From NCBI GenBank assembly GCA_038323835.1, contig JBBQHI010000001.1, positions 124,001-188,000 of the forward strand: a stretch of 64,000 nucleotides of DNA, written 5' to 3'. This stretch comes from JACVRW01 sp038323835. GTDB taxonomy: Bacteria; Actinomycetota; Thermoleophilia; Solirubrobacterales; Thermoleophilaceae. The first letter of the stretch is position 1, and each line of letters opens with the position of its first letter. Shown here one piece after another: positions 49,437 through 58,582 of this stretch. The notes under the pieces are model-generated. The model was not told where the DNA came from, did no database searches, and saw only the letters and a list, made by a program, of their open reading frames with translations. A program made the translations under genes and the position numbers.

Positions 49437-51521
49437 GTGAGCTTCGGTCGCTACCTGACCGGCCTGCTGCTGGTGGCGGTGTGCCTGGTGCCGCTGGCGC
49501 TCGGTGCGTACGCGCTGCGACGTCGCCTGCTGGAGAGCTGGACCGGCGCCCCGGCGCGCCTGGCGGAGTGCGTGATTGGCGTGACCGCGCTCATCCTCGC
49601 GCTCCAGCTCCTGGGGCTCGTGAGCCTCCTTCATCCCGTGCCCGTGGCGCTCGGGTGCGTGGTGGCCGGTGCGCTGATGTGGCGCGCGGGAACATCCGGG
49701 GCGCCGGTGGCGTCCACCGCGCCGCCGGCTCCGCCGCAGTGGGGCGGGCGTGCCGCATCGCTCGCGGCGCTCTCGGCCGGTGCCCTGGTGGTCGGGGCGT
49801 GGTGCACCCGCGTCCTCCCGGCCCTGAACCACGGGATGACCGGAGCGGACACGGTCTGGTACCACCTTCCGCAGGCCGTGCGCTTCGTCCAGGACGGCTC
49901 GATCACTCACGTGCAGTTCTTCGAGACGGGCGCGGGCACGGCGTTCTACCCGGCCACCTCCGGGCTCTTCCACGCGCTCGGCATGCTCTGGTTCGGCAAC
50001 GACTTCCTCTCGCCGTTCCTGAACCTGGCCTGGCTCGGACTGCTCCTGCTCGCCGCCTACTGCGCGGGGCGCCGGCGCGGGCTCGGTCCCATCAGCGTGC
50101 TCGCCGTGACCCTCGTGTTCGCCACGCCGATCATGGTGGAGACCCAGCCGGGCGGCGCGTACAACGACGTGGTGGGGCTCGCGCTGCTGCTGTCCGCCGC
50201 GGCCCTGCTGGTGAACGGCGGCCCCACGGGCATCACGGGCACGCTCGCCGCCCTGGCCGCGGCCGGCGCGCTGGGCACCAAGCTGTCGATGACCGTGCCG
50301 CTGGGCGCTCTGGCCGTGGGAGCCGTGGCGGTGGCCCCACGGGGCAAGCGGCTCAGGATGGCCGGGGTGTGGCTGGCGGCGCTGCTGGCGATGGGCGGCG
50401 TGTGGTTCGTGCGCAATCTGATCGCGTTCGGCAACCCGATCCCGGCGGCGGACATCCAACTCGGCCCGGTGGAGCTCCACTCTCCGCCGCTCACCAAGCT
50501 CACCTACACGGTCGCGCACTACATCGGCCAGCCCGGAGTCTGGGGGGACCACTTCCAGCCCGGCCTGCTGGAGGCCTGGGGGCCCGTCTGGTGGGCGATC
50601 GCGGGCCTGGCGCTGATCGGCATGATCGGGGCGGTGGTGGGCGGCCGCTCACGGGTGGAGCGCATGCTCGGGGTCGTGGCGATCGTGAGCGCCGTGGCCT
50701 TCGTGTTCACGCCCCAGGGCCTCGGCACCGAGGCCGATCCGCAGTTCTTCAAGTTCAACCTGAGGTACCCGACGCCCGCGCTGGTGCTGGGACTAGCGCT
50801 CCTGCCGCTGGTGCCGCGCCCGGACGCCCGGAGGGTGCTCCAGCTCCTGACCGGGGTGCTGGCCGCGGTGCTGGTGGTGACCCAGCTGGACCCCGCCGTC
50901 TGGCCCACGGGACTGCGCTCGGCCCGGTTCGCGGACGCGCCCGGCCACGGCACGGCGCTCGCGGCGGCCGCGCTGGGGGCGGCGGTGCTGGCCGCGGGCG
51001 TGCTGCTGATCGCCCGCCCGCGGGCCCGGGTGGGCGGCGCGCCCGGCCCCCTCCGGGCGCTGGCGCTGGTGGCCGTGCTCGCGCTCGTGCCCGCCGGGTA
51101 CCTGGTGCAGCGGAACTACCTGCGCGACCGCTACGCCGACTGGGGGCCGATGCCCTCGGTGGCGCGCTGGGCCCGCGACGTGGACCACTCGCGGATCGCG
51201 ATCGTGAACTTCTTCATCCAGTACCCGCTGACCGGGCTGGACGGGTCGAACCGGGTGGACTACGTGGCGAAGCACGGGCCGCACGGGACGTTCACACCCT
51301 TCCGGACCTGCGCGGGGTGGAGGCGCGCCCTGAACAACGGCCACTACCGCTACGTGGTGACCACGCCTTTCAACTATCCCGGGAACGTGACCCGTGCAGC
51401 TCCCCCCGAGGAGATCTGGACCCGCTCTGATCCGAAGGTCACGCCCCTGCTGCGCGACAACCAGGTGGTGGCCCTGTTCCGGATCGACGGGCCACTCGAC
51501 CCCGGCGCGTGCTCCGCGTAG
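49437..51521 (+). CDS. polytopic GT-C-like membrane protein
   Basis: A 694-residue protein with about 12-14 predicted helices. The region after the third helix has NHGMTGADTVWYHLPQAVRFV, a loop with an acidic residue where GT-C enzymes have their catalytic site, then FYPATSGLFHALGMLWFG. The C-terminal 130 residues are soluble and outside (FFIQYPLTGLDGSNRVDYV, then FRTCAGWRRALNNGHYRYVV). It differs from the four related GT-C proteins nearby, lacking their ESLxxDE motif. The start is GTG 49437 with a run of G at 49424-49429. It is probably a sugar transferase, but this is by layout only. Confidence 0.6.
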   Translation: MSFGRYLTGLLLVAVCLVPLALGAYALRRRLLESWTGAPARLAECVIGVTALILALQLLGLVSLLHPVPVALGCVVAGALMWRAGTSGAPVASTAPPAPPQWGGRAASLAALSAGALVVGAWCTRVLPALNHGMTGADTVWYHLPQAVRFVQDGSITHVQFFETGAGTAFYPATSGLFHALGMLWFGNDFLSPFLNLAWLGLLLLAAYCAGRRRGLGPISVLAVTLVFATPIMVETQPGGAYNDVVGLALLLSAAALLVNGGPTGITGTLAALAAAGALGTKLSMTVPLGALAVGAVAVAPRGKRLRMAGVWLAALLAMGGVWFVRNLIAFGNPIPAADIQLGPVELHSPPLTKLTYTVAHYIGQPGVWGDHFQPGLLEAWGPVWWAIAGLALIGMIGAVVGGRSRVERMLGVVAIVSAVAFVFTPQGLGTEADPQFFKFNLRYPTPALVLGLALLPLVPRPDARRVLQLLTGVLAAVLVVTQLDPAVWPTGLRSARFADAPGHGTALAAAALGAAVLAAGVLLIARPRARVGGAPGPLRALALVAVLALVPAGYLVQRNYLRDRYADWGPMPSVARWARDVDHSRIAIVNFFIQYPLTGLDGSNRVDYVAKHGPHGTFTPFRTCAGWRRALNNGHYRYVVTTPFNYPGNVTRAAPPEEIWTRSDPKVTPLLRDNQVVALFRIDGPLDPGACSA

Positions 51522-51549
51522 GCCCGCCGCCCGGCGGCCCGGGGTCAGG

Positions 51550-51555
51550 TACCTT
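51550..51555 (+). promoter_or_regulatory. probable -10 box (TACCTT) of a leaderless promoter
   Basis: TACCTT ends 7 bases before ATG 51563; no Shine-Dalgarno is present. Confidence 0.5.
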
Positions 51556-51562
51556 CGAATCC

Positions 51563-53404
51563 ATGGCGGCCCAGAGCTTGGACGCGGCGGACGGCCGGGC
51601 TCTGAACGCCGAGCTGCTGGCCGTGGCCGGCGTGACCCTGCTCGCACTCGCGCTCCGGCTGCCGCATGTGGGCGAGAGCCTCGTGGGCGACGAGATGTAC
51701 GCCTACGCGGAGGTGCACGGCCGGAGCCTCGGTGGGGTGATCGACGCGGTGCGCCAGGGAGGGGAGAACAGCCCGCCCCTCTTCTTCGTGCTCGCCTGGC
51801 TCTCGATGAAGCTCGGCGACCCCACCGTGACGATCCGGCTCCCGTCGCTCGTGCTCGGCACGGCCACCGTCCCGCTCATCTACCTCGTGGGCCGGCGGGC
51901 GGTGGGCGGCCGCGCCGGTGTGGTGGCCGCGGCGCTGCTCGCGCTGAGCCCCTTCGCGATCTTCTACTCCACCGAGGCGCGTCCCTACGCGACGCTCACG
52001 TTCTTCGTGGTCCTGTGCACGCTGGCGCTGCTGGTGGCGCTCGACACCGGCCGCACCGGCTGGTGGGTGGCCTACGCGGTGAGCGGCTGCCTCGTGCTCT
52101 ACGCGCACTACTTCGGGCTCTTCGTGCTCCTGGCCCAGGGCCTCTGGGTGCTGTGGGCCCACCGCGACCGCTGGCGCCCCTTCTTCATCGCAGGGGCCGC
52201 GATCGCGGTGGGCTACCTGCCGTGGGTGATCGCGTTCCTGGGCCAGAAGGGGAACAGCATCTCGATCCTCGCGTTCTACGCGCCGCTCAACGCGTCCGGC
52301 ATCGAGCGCGAGCTGCTGCGGCTGTTCCCCGGGCATCCCAGCTTCGTGGTCTCGGAGCTGCCCGGGCGCGGGGTGGTGGCGGTGCTCGGCCTGGCCCTCG
52401 CCGTTGGCCTCGTGGCCGGCGCGCGCCGCGCGCTCACACGTGACGGCGGGTCGCCGCGCCCGGCTCCCGGCCTGGTGCTCGTGGGCGCCCTGGCGCTGGC
52501 GCCGATCCTGGGCTTCCTCCTCTACAGCGCGCTCGGGCCCGAGCTCTTCATCGCCCGCTACCTCAGCGCGGCGCTGCCGTTCGTGGCGCTGCTCGCCGGC
52601 GCGGTGGTGACCTGGCCCGGCCGGACCGTCTCGCTCGCGCTCACCGCGGTCGCGGTGGCCTGCATGGCCGTGGGGGCCGTGGCCGGCCTCGAGGACGTGC
52701 ACCGGCGGCCGGACTACAAGGGGGCGGCGCACTTCATCGACCGGACCGCCCGCCCGGGCGACGCCGTGGTGCAGGCCGACCTCACCCTGGGCGCCACCCG
52801 TTCCCAGGTGGTCAGCCATGGGCGCCAGCAGAGCCTCGACGTGAACTTCGAGCGGGGCCATGAGGTCTACTCGATCTTCCAGGACGCCGACGTGGTGGGC
52901 GCCTACTCCGCCACGGCCCGCCGCTCCCGCTTCCTCCTGGTGGGCCCGGATCCCCTTCCCGCGCCGCCGAAGAGCCTGGGGGCGCGCGAGACCGAGAGCC
53001 GGAGCTTCCCCGGCTCCCTGCCCCTGACCGTCCGCGTCTACTCGCCCGCCGACCCGAGCACCGGATTCACGGTTTCCGGGCTCGCCCGTGCCCGCAGGGC
53101 GGCCGCGGCGCTGCGCCGCGACGCCGCCGGGCTCTCGGCCTGCCTGCGCCGCGCGGGCTTCGCGCCGCGGCGCGCGGAGACCTCGCCCAGCGGATCGATC
53201 GCGCTCGAGGCGCCGATCGGCGCGGGCGCGCGATCGCTTCTGTTTGTCTATCCCACCCCCGAGGCCGCCTCGCAGGCGCTGGGCGGCATTGCCCGGTTCC
53301 TCAAGGCGTCCGGAGGCCAGGCGGAGCGCAAGAGTGCCATCGTCATCGGCTACACAACCCATCCCCCGCAAGCCACCCGCAGCCGCGTCGAGACCTGCCT
53401 CTAG
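51563..53404 (+). CDS. GT-C integral-membrane glycosyltransferase (paralogue 2 of 4)
   Basis: A 613-residue protein. Helix 1 is followed by VGESLVGDEMYAYAEVHG with the acidic DE pair, then NSPPLFFVLAWLSMKLGDPTV, LPSLVLGTATVPLIYLVG, YSTEARPYATLTFF and LYAHYFGLFVL. Nine to eleven helices lead to a soluble tail with RPDYKGAAHFIDRTARPGD. Here the usual HDTxxTPP reads GGENSPP, so the acceptor or donor loop differs from the other three paralogues. The start is ATG 51563, leaderless by position. The end overlaps the next gene by 71 bases in another frame. It is thought to transfer from a lipid-linked sugar on the outer face. Confidence 0.78.
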   Translation: MAAQSLDAADGRALNAELLAVAGVTLLALALRLPHVGESLVGDEMYAYAEVHGRSLGGVIDAVRQGGENSPPLFFVLAWLSMKLGDPTVTIRLPSLVLGTATVPLIYLVGRRAVGGRAGVVAAALLALSPFAIFYSTEARPYATLTFFVVLCTLALLVALDTGRTGWWVAYAVSGCLVLYAHYFGLFVLLAQGLWVLWAHRDRWRPFFIAGAAIAVGYLPWVIAFLGQKGNSISILAFYAPLNASGIERELLRLFPGHPSFVVSELPGRGVVAVLGLALAVGLVAGARRALTRDGGSPRPAPGLVLVGALALAPILGFLLYSALGPELFIARYLSAALPFVALLAGAVVTWPGRTVSLALTAVAVACMAVGAVAGLEDVHRRPDYKGAAHFIDRTARPGDAVVQADLTLGATRSQVVSHGRQQSLDVNFERGHEVYSIFQDADVVGAYSATARRSRFLLVGPDPLPAPPKSLGARETESRSFPGSLPLTVRVYSPADPSTGFTVSGLARARRAAAALRRDAAGLSACLRRAGFAPRRAETSPSGSIALEAPIGAGARSLLFVYPTPEAASQALGGIARFLKASGGQAERKSAIVIGYTTHPPQATRSRVETCL

Positions 53405-54860
53405 CGAGCTGCCCTCCCGGGCGGCAGCGGCGGCGGTCGGCGCTCTCACGCTGCTCGCGTTCGGGCTGCGGCTGGCGAACATCGACCAGAGCCTCTACGG
53501 CGACGAGGTCCTCACCTACGACATCGTCACGCGGAACGGCCTCGTCGACGTGCTCCGCGCGGTGCACGACACCTCGGTCACGCCCCCGTTCCACTACGTG
53601 CTCGCCTGGCTCGCGGTGCAGGTGGGGGACGGCACGACCTGGGTGCGGGTGCCGTCGCTGATCCTCGGCACGGCCACCGTGCCCGTGACCTACCTGCTCG
53701 GCGAGCGCACCGTGGGCCGGGCGGCGGGCCTGCTGGCCGCGGCGATGGTGGCCCTCAGCCCGTTCGCGGCCTTCTACTCGCTGGAGGCGCGCGCCTACGC
53801 CACGCTCATCTTCCTGATCGCCGTGTCCAGCCTGGCGTTGATCACGGCGCTCCGGACGGGCCGGACGCGCTGGTGGGCGCTCTATTCGCTCTGCGCCGCG
53901 CTCGTGCTCTACACCCACTACACCGGCGTCTTCGCTGTGGCCGTGCAGGCCGCCTGGGCGCTGTGGGCGGGGCGGCACCGCCTCAGGGAGGTGGTGCCGG
54001 CGCACGTGGCCATCGCGATCGCCTACATGCCCTGGCTGCCGTCGTTCTTCAACCAGCGCGGCAACAAGGGGATCGGGGCGATCGAGGCGCTGGCCCCGGA
54101 CCCGAGCGTGCACGCGGTGGTCACGTCGCTCCTAAGCGTGCTTCCCGGGCATCCGTTCGCGCAGCTGCGGGACCTGCCCGGCCGCCCCGCGCTCGCCGTC
54201 TTCCTCGCCGCCGTGGGCGCCGGGGTGGTGGTGGCGCTCGCGCGAGGCGTGCGCCGCCTCACCGCGGGCCGGTCGCTCGGACTCACGCCCGAGCAGATCC
54301 TGCTCCTGCTGCTGGCGGTGGCCACGCCCGCCGGCGTGGTGCTCTACTCGCTCGGGAGCACCGACCTTCTGCTGGCCCGCAACCTGGGCGCGTCCGTGTG
54401 CGCGATGGCGCTGGTGGTGGCCTGGGCCGTGGTCTCCCTGGGCCGCGTTCCGGGCGCGGTCGGCGCGGTGGCACTGCTGGCGGCCATGGCCGTGGGCACG
54501 ATCGACACACTGAGGGACGAGCACCGCAGGCCGGCGTCGAAGGACGCCGCGGCCTTCGTGGACTCGATCGTCCGCCCGGGCGACACGCTCGTGTGGAGCA
54601 CCGTGGCCGGGGACCTCCACGTGTACCGCAAGCACCCGCTCCCGACCTATCTCGGAGTGGACGACCTGCGCGCCTGGCGCCGCGCCCAGTCGCGCGGCGG
54701 ACGGGTGATCATGGTGCGGCCCTACTTCGGCTTCTTCGCATACGCGCCCGACCCACCGGCCGGGCTCCGGCACCGCTACCGCGTCACGGCCCGGCGCATC
54801 TACCCCGGCTTCCAGACCATCGCGGTGCTGGTGTACGCGCCGGTGCGCGGCCGCGCGTAG
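53334..54860 (+). CDS. GT-C integral-membrane glycosyltransferase (paralogue 3 of 4)
   Basis: A 508-residue protein. After helix 1: NIDQSLYGDEVLTYDIVTRN (DE pair), HDTSVTPPFHYVLAWLAVQ, VPSLILGTATVPVTYLLG, YSLEARAYATLIFL and LYTHYTGVFAV, all shared with 44656 and 58579. A short soluble C-terminal part has RPASKDAAAFVDSIVRPGD. The start is uncertain: GTG 53334 with GGAG 7 bases upstream, inside the end of the previous gene, gives the MPSSSATQPIPRKPP N-terminus. No later ATG or GTG precedes helix 1. The overlap means it is translated with the gene before it. Confidence 0.76.
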   Translation: MPSSSATQPIPRKPPAAASRPASSELPSRAAAAAVGALTLLAFGLRLANIDQSLYGDEVLTYDIVTRNGLVDVLRAVHDTSVTPPFHYVLAWLAVQVGDGTTWVRVPSLILGTATVPVTYLLGERTVGRAAGLLAAAMVALSPFAAFYSLEARAYATLIFLIAVSSLALITALRTGRTRWWALYSLCAALVLYTHYTGVFAVAVQAAWALWAGRHRLREVVPAHVAIAIAYMPWLPSFFNQRGNKGIGAIEALAPDPSVHAVVTSLLSVLPGHPFAQLRDLPGRPALAVFLAAVGAGVVVALARGVRRLTAGRSLGLTPEQILLLLLAVATPAGVVLYSLGSTDLLLARNLGASVCAMALVVAWAVVSLGRVPGAVGAVALLAAMAVGTIDTLRDEHRRPASKDAAAFVDSIVRPGDTLVWSTVAGDLHVYRKHPLPTYLGVDDLRAWRRAQSRGGRVIMVRPYFGFFAYAPDPPAGLRHRYRVTARRIYPGFQTIAVLVYAPVRGRA

Positions 54861-54875
54861 ACGCCGCGCGGGGGC

Positions 54876-56654
54876 TCAGATCCCGCAGACCGAAACCGGC
54901 ACGGTCGCCGCCAGCCGCGCGCGCCACGGCTGCGGGGCCAGATCGCGCGGGATCGGCAGGGCGCTGGGTTTCCGCGCGGGCGGCAGCAGGACCTGGCTGC
55001 GGAGCAGGCCGCGCCCGAACGCCTCGCGGCTCACGAAGTCCGGCTCCGCCGGAGCGGCGCCGTTGGGCACGTAGGCGTCTCCGAAGCGGCGGAGGAACAG
55101 CTGGGCCGGGGGGCCGGCCGCGGCCGTGACGTTGACCCCGCCCGGGGGCAGCTCGAGCTCCAGCGCTCCCTGTCCGCCCGCCGGGCGGAAGCTCACGCAC
55201 GAGCCCCTGGTGCGCGCCGTGCCGCGGTCGGCCAGCGTGACCCGCGGCGCGGTGCCGGTGCCGGCGCTTCCCGCCGGGCGCAGCGCCAGCCTCAGCGCGG
55301 AGACGAGCACGATGTCTGCCGCCTCTCGTGCGGGCTCGGTCCGGGTGGCGAGCTCCGCTGGTGTGTCGCCCGGGGAGGAGCCGAACCGGTCCACCGCCTC
55401 GAAGTACTTGCCGGCCACGATGTCCGGCGCCCTGGTGGGCTCGGGTCGGAAGCTCGGATCCACGGTGCCCCGGGCGAGGTCGAGCGCGCCGAGGCCGGGC
55501 TGCACGAAGTCGGAGTACTCCCTGAGCGTGTGGGCGCCGTTTCGCAGGTCGTCGGCGTTCGAGGCCACCGAGAGCACCACCAGCGCGCCCACCACGGCGA
55601 GCGCGCGGCGGTCGAACCGCACGTCTCGGGCGAGCTCCACCGCCATCAGCAGCACGAACGCCCCACCCGCGTAGAGGAAGCGGCTGGGCTGCTGGTTCAG
55701 AACCCAGGGGCGGTAGAGGGCCAGGGCCCCCCAGTAGGCGAGCGCCATCACGATCAGCGCGACCAGGCGGGGCCGGCCCTCCCGCCGCCGCACCAGGTGG
55801 ACGGCGAGGAGCACGATGAACGCGATGGCCGCGATGAGCGCCGGCGTGCGCACCGATCCGTACCGGAAGCCGGCGATCCCGGCCAGCGCCGAGGCCAGCT
55901 GCTCGGTGGCGAACTTGGGAACCGATCCGATGCTCCCGAACTGGTGGCGGTAGGGGTTGTACTGGTGCAGCCAGATCGCGTAGAGCACGGCGGGGGGCAC
56001 CACCACCAGCAGCAGGCGCGTGAAGCGGCGCGGCCCGAAGAGGATCTCCACCGCCGCACCCAGGGCAACGGGCACCCCGAGGCTGCCGCTGGCGAAGGCC
56101 AGGATGAGCAGCCCACAGGCCACCAAATCCCCGCGACGGTCCTCGCGCTCGATGGCCATGAGCACGCCGAGGCCGGCCGCCGCAGGGATCAGGAACTGGA
56201 TCTCGAACGGCCACAGGATGATCTCCCAGGCCGTGCCCAGGAAGAGGAGGATCAGCGCCGGCGCGAGGGCGAGCACGGCCCCCACCCGGCGCCGCGCGAG
56301 GGCGTAGAGGAGCCCGGCCACGAGCAGGTGAAGGGCCACCACGACCACGCGGAAGGTCCAGTACTCGTTGAGGCCGGCCACGGCCCACAGCGCCTTGAAC
56401 ACCAGCACGGGGACCAGCACCATGTGCTCGTTGTGGGGGCCGAAGAAAGCATCGGACGTGGAGGCCTGCCGGTTCACCACGAAGTTCCACTCGTCGTAGT
56501 AGAAGGTGAACCCGCGGGTCAGGTGGAGGATCACGCCTGCGGCCACCACCATCGCGCCGGCCAGCACGAGGAGCGGCCAGCGGGGTTGCGAGCCGCGGCC
56601 GGCCGGCGCGGTGGAACCGGGTGCGGGCGCGGCCGGGGCGACGGCGGACTGCAT
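54876..56654 (-). CDS. polytopic membrane protein with DEW motif, GT-C-like
   Basis: A 592-residue protein with a Pro/Ala-rich N-terminus, then about 10-11 helices. The first outer loop reads FTFYYDEWNFVVNRQAS, a DEW motif after helix 1 as in GT-C families, then FGPHNEHMVLVPVLVFKAL. The last 220 residues are soluble, beta-rich and contain FDRRALAVVGALVV followed by a lectin-like or carbohydrate-binding-like end (SCVSFRPAGGQGALELELPPGG). The start is ATG 56654, 2 bases after the stop of the upstream gene. It is the last of a four-gene operon. The function is unknown beyond probable sugar transfer. Confidence 0.6.
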   Translation of the reverse strand: MQSAVAPAAPAPGSTAPAGRGSQPRWPLLVLAGAMVVAAGVILHLTRGFTFYYDEWNFVVNRQASTSDAFFGPHNEHMVLVPVLVFKALWAVAGLNEYWTFRVVVVALHLLVAGLLYALARRRVGAVLALAPALILLFLGTAWEIILWPFEIQFLIPAAAGLGVLMAIEREDRRGDLVACGLLILAFASGSLGVPVALGAAVEILFGPRRFTRLLLVVVPPAVLYAIWLHQYNPYRHQFGSIGSVPKFATEQLASALAGIAGFRYGSVRTPALIAAIAFIVLLAVHLVRRREGRPRLVALIVMALAYWGALALYRPWVLNQQPSRFLYAGGAFVLLMAVELARDVRFDRRALAVVGALVVLSVASNADDLRNGAHTLREYSDFVQPGLGALDLARGTVDPSFRPEPTRAPDIVAGKYFEAVDRFGSSPGDTPAELATRTEPAREAADIVLVSALRLALRPAGSAGTGTAPRVTLADRGTARTRGSCVSFRPAGGQGALELELPPGGVNVTAAAGPPAQLFLRRFGDAYVPNGAAPAEPDFVSREAFGRGLLRSQVLLPPARKPSALPIPRDLAPQPWRARLAATVPVSVCGI

Positions 56655-56656
56655 GC

Positions 56657-58135
56657 TCAGGGCGTCCCACCGGCCGTGGCTGCCGCCCGGTTGCGCGGGA
56701 GGTAGATGCGCAGGCGGTCCACCCGGCGCAGCTCGAGATCCCGGCGGTGCTCGCGCAGGTAATCGGAGATCTCCTTGCTCGGGCGGCGGGTGGAGATCGT
56801 CGGGTCGACCACGATGGCCGAGATGTTGGGGGTGCCGTCCGGGGTCAGGACCACGGTGGCGCCGGGCAGCTCGCTGCGCAGGATGTTGCTCGCCTCGAGA
56901 CCCCACGTGACCACCGCGCCGGAGCGCATTCTCGGCCCGAGCTCACGGGCGGCGGCGGCGAAGTCGCGCTCCCTGACGTTGGCCACGTCGCGCACGGTAC
57001 CGAGGGCGGCCACCACCAGCGGCAGCGCGATGGCGATGGCGGCCACTCGTCCCACGCGGCCCCGGGCGATCAGGGCGGCGAGCACCAGGCCGCAAACGAG
57101 CATGAGCTGCGGCTGCCACGCGTAGTAGTAGTACGGAAGCGCGTAGTTGAGCCGCACGATGAAGAAGAGGAGCGGCACGGCGATGGCCGTTCCGAGCAGC
57201 AGCAGCGCCCGGCGCGGCAGCAGGAACGGGGCCAGCAAGACGCAGGCGGCCACGGAGATCGTGGCCGGGGTGCCGAGGCTCTTCCACTGCCACCAGAAGT
57301 TCGCCCACCACGGGGGCCGGTGGTAGAGGTGCCCGAAGAAGACGAAGGGCGTGTCGAACGCGGTCCGGCGGAGCTTGTCCACGTAGAACATCCCGTGGAT
57401 CGCGTCGAAGGCGTCGGTGCCGAGCGGGAGGTAGGTGATCGCCACCACCACGGAGGGCAGCACGCATATGGCCAGCGCCTGTGCGATCAGCCGCCTGTCC
57501 CGGGGGAGCCAGACCAGGCCGACGATCACGAGCGCGGGAATCACCAGGACGCCCGGTGCCTTGGACGCGGTGGCCAGGCCGGCACTCACGCCCGCGGCCA
57601 CGGCCCAGCGCCAGCGGCCGTCCTCCGACCATCGCCACGCCGCGAACAGGGCGGCCACCACGAACAGCTCCATGAAGGTCTCGAGACGGAAGTAGCGCTC
57701 GATCTGGACCCGGCCCACCTGAAAGTCGCCGATGATCTCGGCGCGGGGGAGGAACGCCCAGAGCGCGAAGGCGATCACGCCCGCCCACAGCCCGGCTATC
57801 CGCCGGCCGAGCAGAAGCAGTCCGACGCCGGTGAGCAGCCCCGCCGCGGCGGCGGGCGCGCGCACGGCCACCGGGCCGTCCCCGAACACCAGCTGCACCA
57901 CGCCGAGGATGTACTTCGACAGCAGCGTGTTCTCGCGGTTCACGCTGAAGTCGCCATGCACGTAGGCCCTGGCGGCCTCGCGGTAGTAGAGCTCGTCGCT
58001 CAGCCAGGTGGCCGCCCCCAGGCGGTAGAAGGCGACGAACGCGGCCAGCAGCCCGAGCAGGCCCAGGCCGGCGATCACCCGGCGGTCCGGGCGGGCGGAT
58101 GTCTCCGGAGTCGGGGAGGTGGCCGTGGCGGTCAC
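56657..58135 (-). CDS. GT39-like integral-membrane glycosyltransferase
   Basis: A 492-residue protein with about 11 helices. After helix 1: RLGAATWLSDELYYREAARAY, with the DE catalytic pair, then NRENTLLSKYILGVVQLVFG, RIAGLWAGVIAFALWAFLPR, GRVQIERYFRLETFMEL and ASKAPGVLVIPALVIVGL. This is the pattern of GT39/PMT-type and ArnT enzymes, which take sugars from polyprenyl phosphate. A short soluble C-terminus follows. The start is GTG 58135. The gene is 24 bases behind the TPR-like gene and 2 bases before the DEW protein. The donor is unknown. Confidence 0.78.
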   Translation of the reverse strand: MTATATSPTPETSARPDRRVIAGLGLLGLLAAFVAFYRLGAATWLSDELYYREAARAYVHGDFSVNRENTLLSKYILGVVQLVFGDGPVAVRAPAAAAGLLTGVGLLLLGRRIAGLWAGVIAFALWAFLPRAEIIGDFQVGRVQIERYFRLETFMELFVVAALFAAWRWSEDGRWRWAVAAGVSAGLATASKAPGVLVIPALVIVGLVWLPRDRRLIAQALAICVLPSVVVAITYLPLGTDAFDAIHGMFYVDKLRRTAFDTPFVFFGHLYHRPPWWANFWWQWKSLGTPATISVAACVLLAPFLLPRRALLLLGTAIAVPLLFFIVRLNYALPYYYYAWQPQLMLVCGLVLAALIARGRVGRVAAIAIALPLVVAALGTVRDVANVRERDFAAAARELGPRMRSGAVVTWGLEASNILRSELPGATVVLTPDGTPNISAIVVDPTISTRRPSKEISDYLREHRRDLELRRVDRLRIYLPRNRAAATAGGTP

Positions 58136-58159
58136 TGTCCTGATAGTCGCGGGCCGGGC

Positions 58160-58582
58160 CTAGCGCGGCGCCGCCAGGCGCGGATCGAGCGCCCGTGCAC
58201 GTGCGTAGGCCGCCCTGGCCGCGGGCAGGTGGCCGTCCCGTTCCTGGGCCTTGGAGAGCGTCAGCCACAGGAAGACGTTCTCGGGCTCGTCGTTTGCCGC
58301 GTCCCTGAGCACCGCGAGTGCCCGCCGCTGGTCGGGCTCCAGGAAGAGCCCCTTCTGAACATCCAGGTTGGTGTCGGGGTTGAGCAGCCGTGCCGTCCGG
58401 AGCAGGTCGAGCGCCCGCCGGCGGTGGCGCTCGGAGGCGGCGGGATCGGCAGTGGAGGTGCGCGCTGTGAGCAGGGCGAGCCTCACCACCTCGTCGGCGC
58501 GCCGCTCGGACCGGTAGGCCACGAGCGCCATCAGCGCGCCCACCACGCAGAGCCCTACCGCCAGCAGGCGAAGCGCCCTCAC
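58160..58582 (-). CDS. small membrane-anchored TPR-like protein
   Basis: A 140-residue protein. One N-terminal membrane helix (about 4-24), then a short run of helices: RRRALDLLRTARLLNPDTN, QRRALAVLRDAANDEPENVF and WLTLSKAQERDGHLPAARAAYARARALDPRL, which reads as two TPR-like repeats of about 34 residues, exposed outside. TPR units bind other proteins, so it may hold the GT-C enzymes of its operon together. It overlaps the upstream GT-C gene as GTGA and is followed 24 bases later by a GT39-like gene. No enzyme motif is seen. Confidence 0.65.
   Translation of the reverse strand: MRALRLLAVGLCVVGALMALVAYRSERRADEVVRLALLTARTSTADPAASERHRRRALDLLRTARLLNPDTNLDVQKGLFLEPDQRRALAVLRDAANDEPENVFLWLTLSKAQERDGHLPAARAAYARARALDPRLAAPR

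Noticed and set aside
56943..58268. Alternative minus-strand frame of over 400 codons
   Set aside because: It overlaps the GT39-like gene, has no membrane helices or motifs and is rich in Arg, Gly and Pro.
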